DNA of 64,000 nt, taken from Ecdyonurus torrentis. Lineage: Eukaryota > Arthropoda > Insecta > Ephemeroptera > Heptageniidae. A program made the position numbers and the translations under genes. This document shows, one piece after another, positions 33,394 through 50,035 of the stretch. The stretch spans positions 359,495-423,494 of the forward strand of contig OX439136.1 in the NCBI GenBank assembly GCA_949318235.1, written 5' to 3'. The notes below the pieces were generated by a model that was not told where the DNA came from, ran no database searches, and worked only from the letters and a program-made list of their open reading frames with translations. The stretch's first letter is position 1, and every line of letters starts with the position of its first letter.

Positions 33394-34079
33394 ATATAAT
33401 TATTATAAAATATGTTGTACAAATAAAATATAATAATCAAGCCAATAGCTGATGGCTAAATTTTTAAAAACGTTATATTAGTTTTATTAGTTCATAATAA
33501 TAATATTAATATAAAAAAAAAAGTTAATAATAATAATAATGTAAAACGAAATATCATGGTACAAAATTTTGTTAACTTGTAAAAATATAATGCATTCAGG
33601 AAAAAAAAAAAGAAAGAATAAAATGCAAAGAAGAAATCTTGTCAGAAAAAAATGTGAGATGAATGATTTGTTTATTTATGTATTATTCATAACTGCATAC
33701 AGCGCAAGCAGTATGCGAGAGAGAAAGAATCTGTGACTCTCACGCTCGCTGTATACTGTATATTATACATTTAAAAAGCAACTATTTCAATGGTTGAATA
33801 TATATTTTAATTCATAAATTATTATTTATGTATCAATACTTATATAATGTAGTTAATAATTTTTAAAGAAATACATAATTGATTAAATCATAAGCTTTGT
33901 TAAATGCGTATATCAAAAGATAGTGAGAAAAAAAGGGAAATAATAATTCTCTCTTTCTCTCTCTCTCTCTTTCATTCTGCCTCTGTCTAACTCATTTGAG
34001 GGTATTTAGGGAAACAGTGCCATTGACAGTTTTCAGGTTAAACTTTTTTATCACATAATCTTGCTCGTTTTTCACCCTA
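33394..34079. other. AT-rich stretch
   Basis: (TAA)n-like runs lie near 33500-33540 and a (TC)n tract at 33949-33972. A small hairpin (GCATACAGCGCAAGC / CGCTGTATAC) lies at 33693-33757. No gene seen. Confidence 0.5.
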
Positions 34080-34378
34080 GTAGTGTAAATAAACAAAAGC
34101 CAAGAAAGGCCTTTCAGAAGAAAAAATTCGGATAGTCCTGAATTTTTCAGAATACGTAGAGGAAATCATTTTATAACTCCTGTAAAAAATTCCAAAGTTT
34201 TCTCCTGGAGATTTAGCTGCCAGGAGAAAAAATTGAAATTTCAGGAGAAAATTTATTCCTGGGCAACTATTAACGCTAGAGTTAATTTTAAAAAAGAAAA
34301 ATGTAGCTTATATATTAGGGCATTTGAAAAAAATACCAATTACACTTTAACTTACTTTAACTATTTTTAATCGGCAAT

Positions 34379-36399
<2,021 letters not shown>

Positions 36400-36944
36400 A
36401 TAGACAAGGAAAGCGAAATTTTGGGGGTAGTTTTTAGTACATATTCTGATAGAGCATAAAAAGATCTATCTCTGGTAAAAATTTGAAAACTTTTGGTTGA
36501 AAACTCGAATTTTAATCGAAGATTTTCTACCTTTATCGCAGGGCTGACATGAACCTTACGTCGTGCATTCTTATTTTGGAGCCATTATAGAAAGTTAGTG
36601 TTCCAGAATTAGTGGAATAAATTGATAATTAATATCTCCGTTCATAATTAAGCTATTTAAATAAAACTACCATCCATTGATAGGAAAAATGTTGATGTTT
36701 TTGCCATACCCCTATTGTTATCCTCCCTTATAAATTTCACCCCTTCCAGGGGTGACTTCCAAAGACACGAACTGCAACATAGCTGTTTCAGTTATTTTTT
36801 TTTATACTAATATGTAGAAGTTCTTCGATTTTGATAGAACCAACAAAGTTACCAGTGTGACTTACCCAAATAGGGATTTTAGTTACCAAAAATGAAAAAA
36901 TCAAACCCTGAAGATTAAAGGGTGCCACCCCTGCAAATAAGGGT

Positions 36945-39060
36945 GTCAGTAGGGTACAAAAATAGAATCAACCGATTTGGGCAAATGAGGTATTGTATCC
37001 GGGGTAACTTGACGCGCCAAAGACAGTGGTGGCAAATAAAAGGTTCTAAATTTACCCCTCACAAGTTTAGGGGTAGTTTACCCCTGAAATTCAAGTTCTC
37101 GTATCGGGACAATACAAACGCTGAAACCTGTGTAACTTGACATGCCAAAGACAAAATGACAGTTAAAAGTTGATTATTTCCCCCCACCCACCACGTGTTT
37201 AAGGGTGGTTTACCCCTGAATATCAAGTTCTCGTATCGGAACACAACCAACTTTGAAACCTGGGTAACTTGACAAGCCAAAGACGAAAATGACACTAAAA
37301 AGTTGAATATTTCACCCCCAAACGTGTTTAGGGGTGGTTTACCCCTAAAATTTAAATTCTCGTATCGGGACACAACCAACTTTGAAACCTGGGTATCTTG
37401 ACACGCCAAAGACAAAAACGACAGTTAAAAGTTGATTATTTCGCCCCCACATGTGTTTAGGGGTGGTTTACCCCTGAAATTCAAGTTCTCGAATCGGGAC
37501 AAAATGAACGAGGAAACTTGTGTAACTTGACATGCCAAAGACAAAATGACAGTTAAAAGTTGATTGTTCCCCCCCCCGTGTTTAGGGGTGGTTTACCCCT
37601 GAAATTCAAGTTCTCGTATCGGAACACAACCAACTTTGAAACCTGGGTAACTTGACACGCCAAAGATGAAAATGACACTTAAAAGTTGAATATTTCACCC
37701 CCAAACGTGTTTAGGGGTGGTTTACCCCTAAAATTTATATTCTCGTATCGGGACACAACCAACTTTGAAACCTGGGTAACTTGACACGCCAAAGACAAAA
37801 GCGATAGTTAAAAGTTGATTATTTCGCCCCCACATGTGTTTAGGTGTGGTTTACCCCTGAAATTCAAGTTCTCGAATCGGGACTAAATGAACGAGGAAAC
37901 TTGTGTAACTTGACATGCCAAAGACAAAATGACAGTTAAAATTGTCCTATTTACCCCGACACGAGTTTAGGGGTAGTTTACCCGTGGAATTCAAGTTCTC
38001 GTATCGGAACACAACCATCTTTGAAACCTGGGTAACTTGACACGCCAAAGACGAAAACGACAGTTAAAAGTTAATTATTTCACCCTCACACGTGTTTAGG
38101 GGTGGTTAGCCCCTCAAGTTTAAGTTTTCGTATCGGAACACAACCATCTTTGAAACCTGGGTAACTTGACACGCCAAAGACGAAAACGACAGTTAAAAGT
38201 TGAATATTTCACCCCCAAACGTGTTTAGGGGTGGCTTACCCCTTAAATTCAAATTCTCGTATCGGGACACAACCAACTTTGAAACCTGGGTAAATTGACA
38301 CGCCAAAGACAAAAATGACAGTTAAAAGTTAATTATTTCACCCTCACACGTGTCTAGGGGTGGTTAACCCCTCAAGTTTAAGTTTTCGTATCGGAACACA
38401 ACCAACTTTGAAACCTGGGTAACTTGACACGCCAAAGACAAAAATGACATTTAAAAGTTTATTATTTCCCCCCACACGACTTTAGGGGTAGTTTACCCCT
38501 GAAATTCATGTTCTCGTATCAGGACACAACGAACAATGAAACCTGCATAACTGGGAACGCTAAAGACTATGGGGACAATTTAAAATTTCTTTTTTGACCC
38601 TCTAACGATTTTAGGGGTAGTTTACCCGTGAAATTTAAGTTCTCGTATCGGGACGCAAAAAACATGAAAGTCTAAGTAACTTGAAAAGCCAAAATCAATA
38701 TTGACAGTAAAGAGATTTTAATTTTAACCCCTCACGAGTTTAGGGGTAGTGTACCCCTGAAATTTAAGTTCTCGTATCGGGACAAAATGAACGAGGAAAC
38801 TTGTGGAACTTGACATGCCAAAGACAAAAATGACAGTTTAAATTGTCCTATTTTACCCCGACACGAGTTTAGGGGTAGTTTACCCGTGGAATTTAAGTTC
38901 TCGTATCGGGACGCAAAATACATGGAGGTCTAAGTAACTTGAAAAGCCAAATTAGTGTTGACAGTAAAAAGGTTCTAATTTAACCCCCTTACGAGTTTAG
39001 GGGTAGTTTATCCCTGAATTTCAATTTTTTTTTTGGATTGCACAAACAAGGAAGTTTGAG
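36945..39060. repeat. About 128-bp tandem array in the left arm
   Basis: About 16 units, each with GGGGTGGTTTACCCCT, CAAGTTCTCGTATCGG, GTAACTTGACACGCCAAAGA. Anchor positions run from 37015 to 38947 with 125-133 bp spacing. Confidence 0.9.
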
Positions 39061-41109
39061 TATCATGATAATATATGCCATAGCCAATACTGATACAACT
39101 AATTAAAACAGTATTTCCTTCATTGACTCATTAAAGGCCCTGGATACTTAAAAAAGAAGGGTTTTATACTTCAATGGGACCAAATTTCTGATGACCTTTC
39201 AAAATTGCCATCGCTCTAGCTCACGGTATATCGGAGCACGGCACTTTAAACGCACTCGCCGTACTCGCCGCCGAAATTTTGCACCAGGCAGTTGTGACGT
39301 ACAGTCCATGCCACCTGAAGATGTTCGCGATTAATAGAAATCGAACCACGAGCCAATAGATACCCAAGCGGCGCTCAAGTTTACTAGTAGGTGGGGTAAT
39401 GTTAACTAAATGGAGAATTTTTATATGCTCTCTTATTAGTCGCATCCTTAGGTGGCGCGGACTGTAGCAACTGCCTAACTCCAGCACCCTATAACCAGGG
39501 CGAACCTCTTTGAACCGACCCTCTGCACTCTTAGTCCTTAGCAATCAACCCATCTCACCTGATTGTGGGTACAACCTTTTACTGTTTTAACCCTGAAAGT
39601 TTGTAGCTTTTTAATTACCCTTTTTAGGGGTTGTAAAGGTAGCAATAATCGATTACAAGGGTGCAAAGTAGAACTTTTATATAGAAAATTTAATGCACGT
39701 TAACAAAAATTAAAAGTTCAACCATGAAGGTTTTTAAAGATGAGTAACCCAAGTGAAGGGACCCAAAGGTTATCTTTCACCACCCGCTAGGTCCGGCCAA
39801 TGTGGGTCATTTAGGGGTGTACAGTACTAAAAATTAAAGTGCTCCGATTTGGGCGCAGAAAACGTTGCAATCGGAGTAAATTAATCTATTAAAGACGATG
39901 GTTAGCACAAAAGCGTTAAATACACATCTTTTGAGGATAAAAGGGGAGGTTCAACCCTAAAATTCAAGAACCCCAATTTAGATGCACCATTCGTCAAAAT
40001 CAGTGTAACTTGACTTCCATACAACGATAGTAAGCACAAAGGAGTTATAATCTCATCATTTGAAGATTAAAGGGGCGGTTCAACCGTAAATTCAATTAGA
40101 CCGATTTAACCCTTAATATATAACCCTTAAGTGCTTGTAATAATTTTTAAAAGCTTCAGTTTTATGCTTCAGTCATCACAATCGGTCTAATTGAATTTAG
40201 GGTTGAACCGCCCCTTTAATCCTCAAAAGATGTTTATTTAACGCTTTTGTGCTAACCATCGTCTTTAATAGATTAATTTACTCCGATTGCAACGTTTTCT
40301 GCGCCCAAATCGGAGAACTTTAATTTTTAGTACTGTACACCCCTAAATGACCCACATTGGCCGGACCTAGCGGGTGGTGAAAGATAACCTTTGGGTCCCT
40401 TCACTTGGGTTACTCATCTTTAAAAACCTTCATGGTTGAACTTTTAATTTTTGTTAACGTGCATTAAATTTTCTATATAAAAGTTCTACTTTGCACCCTT
40501 GTAATCGATTATTGCTACCTTTACAACCCCTAAAAAGGGTAATTAAAAAGCTACAAACTTTCAGGGTTAAAACAGTAAAAGGTTGTACCCACAATCAGGT
40601 GAGATGGGTTGATTGCTAAGGACTAAGAGTGCAGAGGGTCGGTTCAAAGAGGTTCGCCCTGGTTATAGGGTGCTGGAGTTGGGCAGTTGCTACAGTCCGC
40701 GCCACCTAAGGATGCGACTAATAAGAGAGCATATAAAAATTCTCCATTTAGTTAACATTACCCCACCTACTAGTAAACTTGAGCGCCGCTTGGGTATCTA
40801 TTGGCTCGTGGTTCGATTTCGATTAATCGCGAACATCTTCAGGTGGCATGGACTGTACGTCACAACTGCCTGGTGCAAAATTTCGGCGGCGAGTACGGCG
40901 AGTGCGTTTAAAGTGCCGTGCTCCGATATACCGTGAGCTAGAGCGATGGCAATTTTGAAAGGTCATCAGAAATTTGGTCCCATTGAAGTATAAAACCCTT
41001 CTTTTTTAAGTATCCAGGGCCTTTAATGAGTCAATGAAAGAAATACTGTTTTAATTAGTTGTATCAGTATTGGCTATGGCATATATTATCATGATACTCA
41101 AACTTCCTT

Positions 41110-42330
41110 GTTTGTGCAATCCAAAAAAAAAATTGAAATTCAGGGATAAACTACCCCTAAACTCGTAAGGGGGTTAAATTAGAACCTTTTTACTGTCAAC
41201 ATCATATTTGGCTTTTCAAGTTACTTAGACCTCCATGTATTTTGCGTCCCGATACGAGTACTTGAATTCCACGGGTAAACTACCCCTAAACTCGTGTCGG
41301 GGTAAAATAGGACAATTTAAACTGTCATTTTTGTCTTTGGCATGTCCAGTTCCACAAGTTTCCTCGTTCATTTTGTCCCGATACGAGAACTTTAATTTCA
41401 GGGGTACACTACCCCTAAACTCGTGACGGGTTAAAATTAAAATCTCTTTACTGTCAATATTGATTTTGGCTTTTCAAGTTACTTAAACTTTCATGTTTTT
41501 TGCGTCCCGATACGAGAACTTAAATTTCACGGGTAAACTACCCCTAAAATCGTTAGAGGGTCGAAAAAGAAATTTTAAATTGTCCCCATAGTCTTTAGCG
41601 TTCCCAGTTATGCAGGTTTCATTGTTCGTTGTGTCCTGATACGAGAACATGAATTTCAGGGGTAAACTACCCCTAAAGTCGTGTGGGGGGGAAATAATCA
41701 ACTTTTAAATGTCATTTTTGTCCTTGGCGTGTCAAGTTACCCAGGTTTCAAAGTTGGTTGTGTCCAGATACGAGAACTTGAATTTCAGGGGTAAACCACC
41801 CCTAAACACGTGTGGGTTGAAATAATCAATTTTTAACTGTCGTTTTTGTCTTTGGCATGTCAAGTTACCCAGGTTTCAAAGTTGGTTGTGTCCCGATACG
41901 AGAATTTAAATTTTAGGGGTAAGCCACCCCTAAACACGTTTGGGGGTGAAATATTCAACTTTTAAGTGTCATTTTCGTCTTTGGCGTGTCAAGTTACCCA
42001 GGTTTCAAAGTTGGTTGTGTTCCGATACGAGAACTTGATATTCAGGGGTAAAACACCCTTAAACACGTGGTGGGTGGGGGGAAATAATCAACTTTTAACT
42101 GTCATTTTGTCTTTGGCATGTCAAGTTACACAGGTTTCAGCGTTTGTATTGTCCCGATACGAGAACTTGAATTTCAGGGGTAAACTACCCCTAAACTTGT
42201 GAGGGGTAAATTTAGAACCTTTTATTTGCCACCACTGTCTTTGGCGCGTCAAGTTACCCCGGATACAATACCTCATTTGCCCAAATCGGTTGATTCTATT
42301 TTTGTACCCTACTGACACCCTTATTTGCAG
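41110..42330. repeat. About 128-bp tandem array in the right arm (inverted)
   Basis: About nine mirrored units of the same repeat, with anchors TCTTTGGC from 41205 to 42238. The outermost and innermost units match those of the left arm, so the missing units are internal. Confidence 0.88.
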
Positions 42331-43140
42331 GGGTGGCACCCTTTAATCTTCAGGGTTCGATTTTTTCATTTTTGGTAACTAAAATCCCTATTTGGGTAAG
42401 TCACACTGGTAACTTTGTTGGTTCTATCAAAATCGAAGAACTTCTACATATTAGTATAAAAAAAAATAACTGAAACAGCTATGTTGCAGTTCGTGTCTTT
42501 GGAAGTCACCCCTGGAAGGGGTGAAATTTATAAGGGAGGATAACAATAGGGGTATGGCAAAAACATCAACATTTTTCCTATCAATGGATGGTAGTTTTAT
42601 TTAAATAGCTTAATTATGAACGGAGATATTAATTATCAATTTATTCCACTAATTCTGGAACACTAACTTTCTATAATGGCTCCAAAATAAGAATGCACGA
42701 CGTAAGGTTCATGTCAGCCCTGCGATAAAGGTAGAAAATCTTCGATTAAAATTCGAGTTTTCAACCAAAAGTTTTCAAATTTTTACCAGAGATAGATCTT
42801 TTTATGCTCTATCAGAATATGTACTAAAAACTACCCCCAAAATTTCGCTTTCCTTGTCTATTGCCGATTAAAAATAGTTAAAGTAAGTTAAAGTGTAATT
42901 AGTATTTTGTTTCTAATGCCCTAATATATAAGCTACATTTTTCTTTTTTAAAATTAATTCTAGCGTTAATAGTTGCCCCGGAATAAATTTTCTCCTGAAA
43001 TTTCAATTTTTTTCTGGCAGCTAAAGCTCCAGGAGAAAACTTTGGAATCTTTTACAGGAGTTATAAAATGATTTCCTCTACGTATTTTGAAAAATCCAGA
43101 ACTATGCGTTTTTTTTCCTTGAAAATTTTCGTTGGCTACA

Positions 43141-44110
43141 CTACTAAACATAAAATTATTTATAATTATATTAGTTATATTACAAAAATAATAAAATCAA
43201 TTGTAATAACTTTTAATTTTAATAAACATATAAGTGTTGTAATAATCGTAAAATATATTTAAATGAGTCTACAGTACATTGGCTGTAAGAGCGAAGACAA
43301 CAGAGTGAGCGAGTGAGTTTCGCACGCGCAAGTCATCCCTCACCTTCCGCTTCACCTTCACTCGCGCTCGTTATATCACTGTATCTTTGTTAATTTTTGT
43401 ACTACACAAAAAATAAACTTTTTTTTAAAATTGCAATTAAATTGTACACAACGTTTATTTGAAAAACTTTTTAAGAAAAAAAGTATTTCTCATACAAAAA
43501 TGCCTTTTCCTGGCAAAAAAGTTCCTATGTTTTTATTTAACCGTCGAATAAGGGTTTATTAATTAATTAATTATTATTATTATTAATTATATTAAATTAA
43601 ATCTACGATTTAAAATTTTTTCCCAATAGTTAAATATATCAGCAGTACAAAAACGTTTATTTAAAAGTTTTATCTTAAGTAGGGGTCCCGTGATAATTTT
43701 TTTCCTGAACCCTCTTTTTCACTCATTTTTTTCTCCTGGCGGATAAAGCTCCAAGAGAAAACTTTGGAATTTTTTGTGGGAGGCTAAAAATATATGTTTC
43801 TTCATGATATTAAAAATTCAGCACTATCCGAATTATTTACTCTGAAAATTTTCGTTGACTACACATTAAAATAATTTTTAAATTTAAGAATTGAAACTAA
43901 GATAAACAATATTGCTTTTAAACTGTACTTTCATAGCTATAATAATGCTAACATTCAAAGAACTTATTCAAAAATTGCACATGATAGAGATGGAGAAGGA
44001 GGAAGAGATAAAGATAGATACAGAGCGAGAGATACAGAGAGAGGGAGAGAGACAGAAAGGCACGAATATTACCTTTTTTATATAGTATTTGCTCTATGTA
44101 TGTATGCTTG
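43141..44110. other. AT-rich stretch with a decayed copy of the element B arm
   Basis: Bases 43700-43862 repeat parts of the outer arm (CTCCTGG..AAAGCTCCA, GAGAAAACTTTGGAAT, GAAAATTTTCGTTG), in the same direction as 43000-43135. (GA)n lies at 43985-44058. Confidence 0.6.
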
Positions 44111-44239
<129 letters not shown>

Positions 44240-47036
44240 TAGTTTTTGTCACTTCACGAGCCTGTCTATGGACCCCCCTAGAAAATGTCTGAAAAAAATA
44301 TATGTGATGGTTTGGGGACTAATTAGAACCGTAAATATCAAGTTTTAGCTCTATTTTTCTAAATTTTCGAATTTTAAGAGCAATTTGAAAAAAAATCGTT
44401 TGGTGGCACCATAAGTAAGAGGTTGTTTTTTTAACGTTTTCCGATGCAAGTTTTTTACTAAAAATGCATTGCATACTCTCATTTGTACTTTTTATACATA
44501 ATATAGTGATATGAGAGTAAATTATTGTGATTAAAATTTTTTCAAGTAGTATAAATTTTTCGTAAAAAAATCCACAAAATTGCACGCGGGCAGATTTTTT
44601 CGACTTTTAATTCCGCTATGACTAATTCAATTTTTAAAAAAATTTAACTAAATTTTATTTAGAGTTAAAAGAGCTTAATAACATGTATGATATGAAGAAA
44701 AAATAATTTTAGAGAAAAAATTAGTGGCTGAGCTCAGAACTTGTCACTAACCCGAAAAGGTGACTTCAAAAACCTTAAAAATTAAAAAGTTCGCTGTAAA
44801 CATTTTTTCTAGCTTTTGATGAAAGAGTGAAGTCTAGGATGTAAGAAAGACGATGTTAGGAAAGACGTAATGTAATATTTGGTTTAAGTATTTTTACGCT
44901 AAGCTGAAAATTGAGATTTTTTTACATTTTTACGTGTGTTACGGGGATTCAGTAGTCAAGTTTAAAATAACTTTTTGAACTATTTATTATGCATATATGG
45001 CTTAAATAAAATATTCAAGGATATGGAAATACAAAAAAAAGTTTTCAGCAGGTAGAATTGACGTAATTAAAAAAAAAACACGGAAAATAATAGCAGAAAA
45101 AGTAAAAAATCTATGAAAAAAATGAATTGAGTTTATATTTCATTTTTATGTAGCATATACGCGGTAAATCTTGTATAAAAGTTTTTAAAAGCTTATAAAA
45201 GAAGAGGTACTGTGATAAGTGAGACCACAGGGTATTTGGAGGGGGGGGGGCAAATTTTAATTTATTTAAAAAAAAAACGATTTTTTTCCATTCTGCATAA
45301 GCTTGTTTATGTCAAAGCTATGAATTTATATACATGTTAATCCAAAAATAAGGCTATGTTAAATATTTTATGCAGTATATGGTAAAAATTTACAAATTAA
45401 AAAGTATAGGGGCAAAAAAAAATTGAGAACCTCCAAATGTTTTTTAAGGGGCAATTAATTTTGTCCTTAAAACATAAATAAGGATTGTTAATGCATTTTT
45501 AACTCTGTTATTTATAAATTATTATTAAAACTGAATAAATATTTAATGTGATTTATTCAAAATACATAAGATACTGTAGAGCTAATAATTTTTAAAATCT
45601 TTGGCGCAATAAAATAAGTTCCGGTGGCGAATCCAGAATGCTGTTCGTAAACTCTGTTCTCTGCTCCTAAAAAGACGATCAGCTATGGTTAATCAAATGT
45701 AATGCGCATTTTTTGGTACAAGAGAACAGGGTTTATGAACAACGCTCGGGTGAATAAGACAAAATAAAACTTTTGTTTTAAATACAATCACAAATCTAAT
45801 ATATTTATCTTGCATCTAGTAACAATATATATATGAAGGAGAAAAAAAGATGAACTAAATAGGTAAATATATTTGTCTGATACATTGAGAAACTAAAAGT
45901 TATATTTTTCAGCATGAAAACTATACGAAAATTCTAATAAAATTAAAGCTTAATGAATTAAACAAATATACAATTTTTAATGAATTTCTGTGGTATATAT
46001 TGAAAAAAAGAAGAAGAAAAGTAAAGAACTTGTAGCTACACTTAAGAATTGTTCTGTTCCCCCTACTCGCCTATTTCAAAATTTGTAAATTAATACCATA
46101 TACTGCATAAAATATTTAATATAGCCTTATTTTTGGAGTTACATGTATACAAATACATAGCTTTGACATAAACAAGCTTATGCAGAATGGAAAAAAAACT
46201 GAATTTTTTAAAATAAATTCAAGTTTGCACTCCCCCCCCTCCAAATACCCTGTGGTCTCAATTATCACAGTACCTCTTCTTTTATAAGCTTTTTTAACTT
46301 TAATACAAATTTACCGCGTATATGCACCGTAATAATGAAATATAAACTCATTTCATTTTTTTCATTGATTTTTTATTTTTCTGCTGTTATTTTCCGTTTT
46401 TTTTTAATTACGCCAATTCTACCTGCTGAAAATTTTTTTTTGTATTTCTATATCCTTGAATATTTTATTTAAGCCATATATGCATAATAAATAGTTCAAA
46501 AAGGTATTTGAAACTAAATTACTGAATCCCCGTAACGCACGTAAAAATGTAAAAAAAATCTTAATTTTCAGCTTAGCGTAAAAATACTTAAACCAAGTAT
46601 TACATTACGTCTTTCCTAACACCGTCTTTCTTACATCCTAGACTACACTCTTGTATCAAAAGCTAGAAAAATGTTTACAGCGAACTTTTTATTTTTTAAG
46701 GTTTTTGAGGTCCCCTTTTCGGGTTAGTGACAAGTTCTGAGCTCCGCCAGTAAGCTAATTTTTTCTCTATAAGTATTTTTTTGCGTATTATACATGTTAA
46801 TCAGCTCTTTTAACGCTAAATAAAATTTGGTTACATTTTTTTAAAAATTGAATGAGTTATATCGAAATTAAAAGTCGAAAACATCTGCCCGCGCGTCATT
46901 TTCTCAAAATCGAAAATTTATTAAATTGAGCTAAAACTTAATATTTACGGTTCTAATGAGTCCCCGAACCACATATATTTTTTTAAGACATTTTCTAGGG
47001 GGGTCTATAGACAGGCTCGTGAAGTGACAAAAAGTG
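44240..47036. mobile_element. 2.8-kb palindromic element P
   Basis: The arms (44240-45400 and 46085-47036) share GTCACTTCACGAGCCTGTCT, CCGAAAAGG, TAGGATGTAAGAAAGAC and CATTCTGCATAAGCTTG. The loop includes GTTCGTAAACTCTGTTCTCT and a mirrored GAACAGGGTTTATGAAC. It is related to the inner part of the 8.9-kb palindrome. Confidence 0.85.
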
Positions 47037-47280
47037 GCATAGAAAAATTTAATCATTTTACCAGTTTAAAAATACAATGCAATATTTTTGTGAGAATTGA
47101 TTTAGTTAGTATGTTGAATTAGCATCTCAAGTATGCGAGAAAAAAAATAATAACAAAACATTACCAGATTTCCCACAGAAAATTGGCTTAAAAAAAGTTT
47201 ATCCTATGCTGAGCAATTTTATTCACTACTCCAGTATGGCCTAAAGCGCAATAAATATATTGTCATGTGGAAAACACCTA
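47037..47280. mobile_element. Fragment of a GTGTATGCATTC-family MITE, copy 4
   Basis: TTTACCAGTTTAAAAATACAA and CTACTCCAGTATGGCC match the interior and right part of copies 1 and 3; the left end is gone. Confidence 0.7.
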
Positions 47281-47308
47281 TATATATATATATAATATAT
47301 ATATATAT

Positions 47309-47758
<450 letters not shown>

Positions 47759-47760
47759 AT

Positions 47761-49101
47761 CAGGGGTGTGAAGCCGGTGCCGGTGCCGTGGTGCCGTTTG
47801 GTGCCATTTTTTTAAGGGCACCGGCACCGACTGTGGTGCCTAAATCTGAAAACGTCACCGGCGCCAGCCGGTGCCCAAAAATTATAATATAATCGGCACC
47901 GGCCGTCGCCGGTGCCGAGGACATGGCACCGGCACGTGTGCCGGTGCAAGAGCTACAAATATAGTTAAAAAGGGCACCGGAGTAGTTGTGATTTAAATAA
48001 AATAAAAAGGTGCCAGAAAAGCAGAGATGAATAATTATAATTAATTTTAATATTAATACTCTATAAAATTTATATTATATAATACTAAAACATAAAAATA
48101 TTAAAAATAAAAATAATGTGATAATAGATGATAATAGTAATGCTATCATAATACTTAGGTAATAATAAAATAAATTTTTAAAAATGTACATATCCATCGA
48201 AACATTGAACAAAATTTATGAAGTGTCATGAATAAAGATGTTGATATGATAGTCGAAATACTCGTATTTTTAAAACTTTTTATTGAGGTTTTGCTGGTTT
48301 TGTTTTGTTTTAATTTGTTTTCTTTCCTTTTCAACTGCTGGATGAGTAAATGCCAAATATATGACACCTTTTTTGTTTATGTTTCTTCTTTCTAGTATTT
48401 TGTTATGATTGAACATGTATTCTATAAAAATGATATCAATTTCAATAATAAAAAATAAAACTAAAAAAAAGGGGGAGTAAGAAAACAAACCAAGCATACA
48501 ACGCACACGTGTGTGTATACTACACTGAAAAAAGCATCGTGTGATGGATGTTGTCACTTTTTTTAACACTATTTATTTTTTATAATGACATTTATTTGAT
48601 TTTGAAATTTATATTAATCCATAATTAGTAATTTAAAATTTAATTACATTAATAACTAATAAAAATGAAAAATAAAATAAATTTTTGCTATTACCTAATA
48701 ACAAATAAAACATTTTAATTATTTTAATACTTTAAAAAAAAAGTATAGTAGTCTGTATTGTATTTACTATTTACTACAATTTATTTTATTTAGGCTTATT
48801 TATTATTATTATTTAGCCTATAGTTTATTTTATTTCACATTTTAACTCTGGCTTTTTTAATGCAAAATTAAGAAAAACAACAATAGAATGAGAAATTATT
48901 AACTTATAAAAGACCAAGAAAATTTCCAATAAGAAAAAAAAGGGCACCGGCACCGGCTCCGGTGCCGGTGCCAACATCTGAAAATGGCACCGGCACCGGC
49001 ACAAGCCGGTGCCAAAATTTAGAAAGGCACCAGCACCGGCGTCAGCCGTTGAGCAAAATTTTAATGGCACCGGCACCAGCACCGCTCGGTACCGTACTAA
49101 G

Positions 49102-49104
<3 letters not shown>
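47761..49104. mobile_element. CACCGG-rich inverted element, possibly hAT-like
   Basis: It starts CAGGGGTGTGAAGCC (a hAT-style end) and both ends are packed with GGTGCCGGTGCC / GGCACCGGCACC. The middle (48000-48930) is AT-rich and empty of recognised genes. Ends are far more GC-rich than the surroundings. TA repeats abut both sides. Confidence 0.6.

Positions 49105-49176
<72 letters not shown>
49105..49176. repeat. (TA)n microsatellite
   Basis: Pure TA between two elements. Confidence 0.95.
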
Positions 49177-49180
<4 letters not shown>

Positions 49181-49988
49181 TTCTGGTCGCGGCAAACCAC
49201 CGTATCTCTATTGATCAAGTATCTCTAAGTTTCATAAAACGCGTATCTTCATTAATCAAAATTGTCATAAAACACGTATCTCCAGTGATCACAATTTTAA
49301 AAAATAACGTATCTCCAGTAATCAACTATTTTATTTTAGAGCGTATCTCTATTTATCATTTTAATATATGGAGTTTTCAGTATTTAATTGTTTTAACACG
49401 TTTTAATTAATTTTTTAAAGATATCTTGACGGCTAAATAACAAAATTTCGATATAAATATTGCAAAATATAAGTTTATTTTAATTCACAGCTGACTGCGC
49501 TATCTCGTGATCTAATAATTATGTTCATACAAGTTCTAAAATCATTTAATAATTTGAATTTCAAAGCGGCGCAAATATTCGGCATTAGCGATTTTTGGCA
49601 ATCTGACTGCGCAGTCAGCTATAAATTAAAATAAAATTATATTTTGCAATATTTATATCGATATTTAGTTATTTACCCGTCAAGACATCTTTAAAATATT
49701 AATTAAAATGAGTTAAATTAATGAAATACTGAAAACTTCATATATTGTTATGATAAATGGAGATACGCTCTAAACAAAGCTGATCACTGGAGATACGCTC
49801 TAAAATGAAAAACTTTGATCACTGGAGATACGTAATTTTTTTTAAATTTTGATCACTGGAGATACGCGGTATTTAAAATTCTGATCACTGGAGATAGGCG
49901 ATTTATTAATATTTTGATCACTGGAGATACGCGTTTTATGAAAATTTTAATCAATGGAGATACGGTGGTTTGCTGCGACCAGGACGAT
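49177..49988. mobile_element. Fold-back, family 8
   Basis: CGTTCTGGTCGCGGCAAACC is mirrored by GGTTTGCTGCGACCAGGACG. Each arm holds five or six mirrored short units with GTATCTCCAGTGATCA. The centre (about 49380-49740) mirrors TATCTTGACGG and GACTGCGC. Confidence 0.88.
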
Positions 49989-50035
49989 ATATCGTTGCGG
50001 TTGCTCAAGGAGGGCACAAGTCATTTGATTGTTGG

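Larger units (their letters stand above)
36401..42860. repeat. 6.4-kb palindrome 2 of element B
   Basis: It begins TAGACAAGGAAAGCGAAATT and ends with its inverse. The centre is near 40143. The left arm is about 1 kb longer than the right because of extra tandem units. Each arm also carries one 165-bp ACAGTCC MITE (39299-39467 and 40691-40858). Confidence 0.9.

Noticed and set aside
36922..38923. Short frames with SLACQVTQVS-like repeats
   Set aside because: Chance translations of the 128-bp tandem array, repeated at each unit.
39221..39544. 107-residue frame repeated in mirror at 40613-40936
   Set aside because: It overlaps a MITE in both palindrome arms and matches no family I know.
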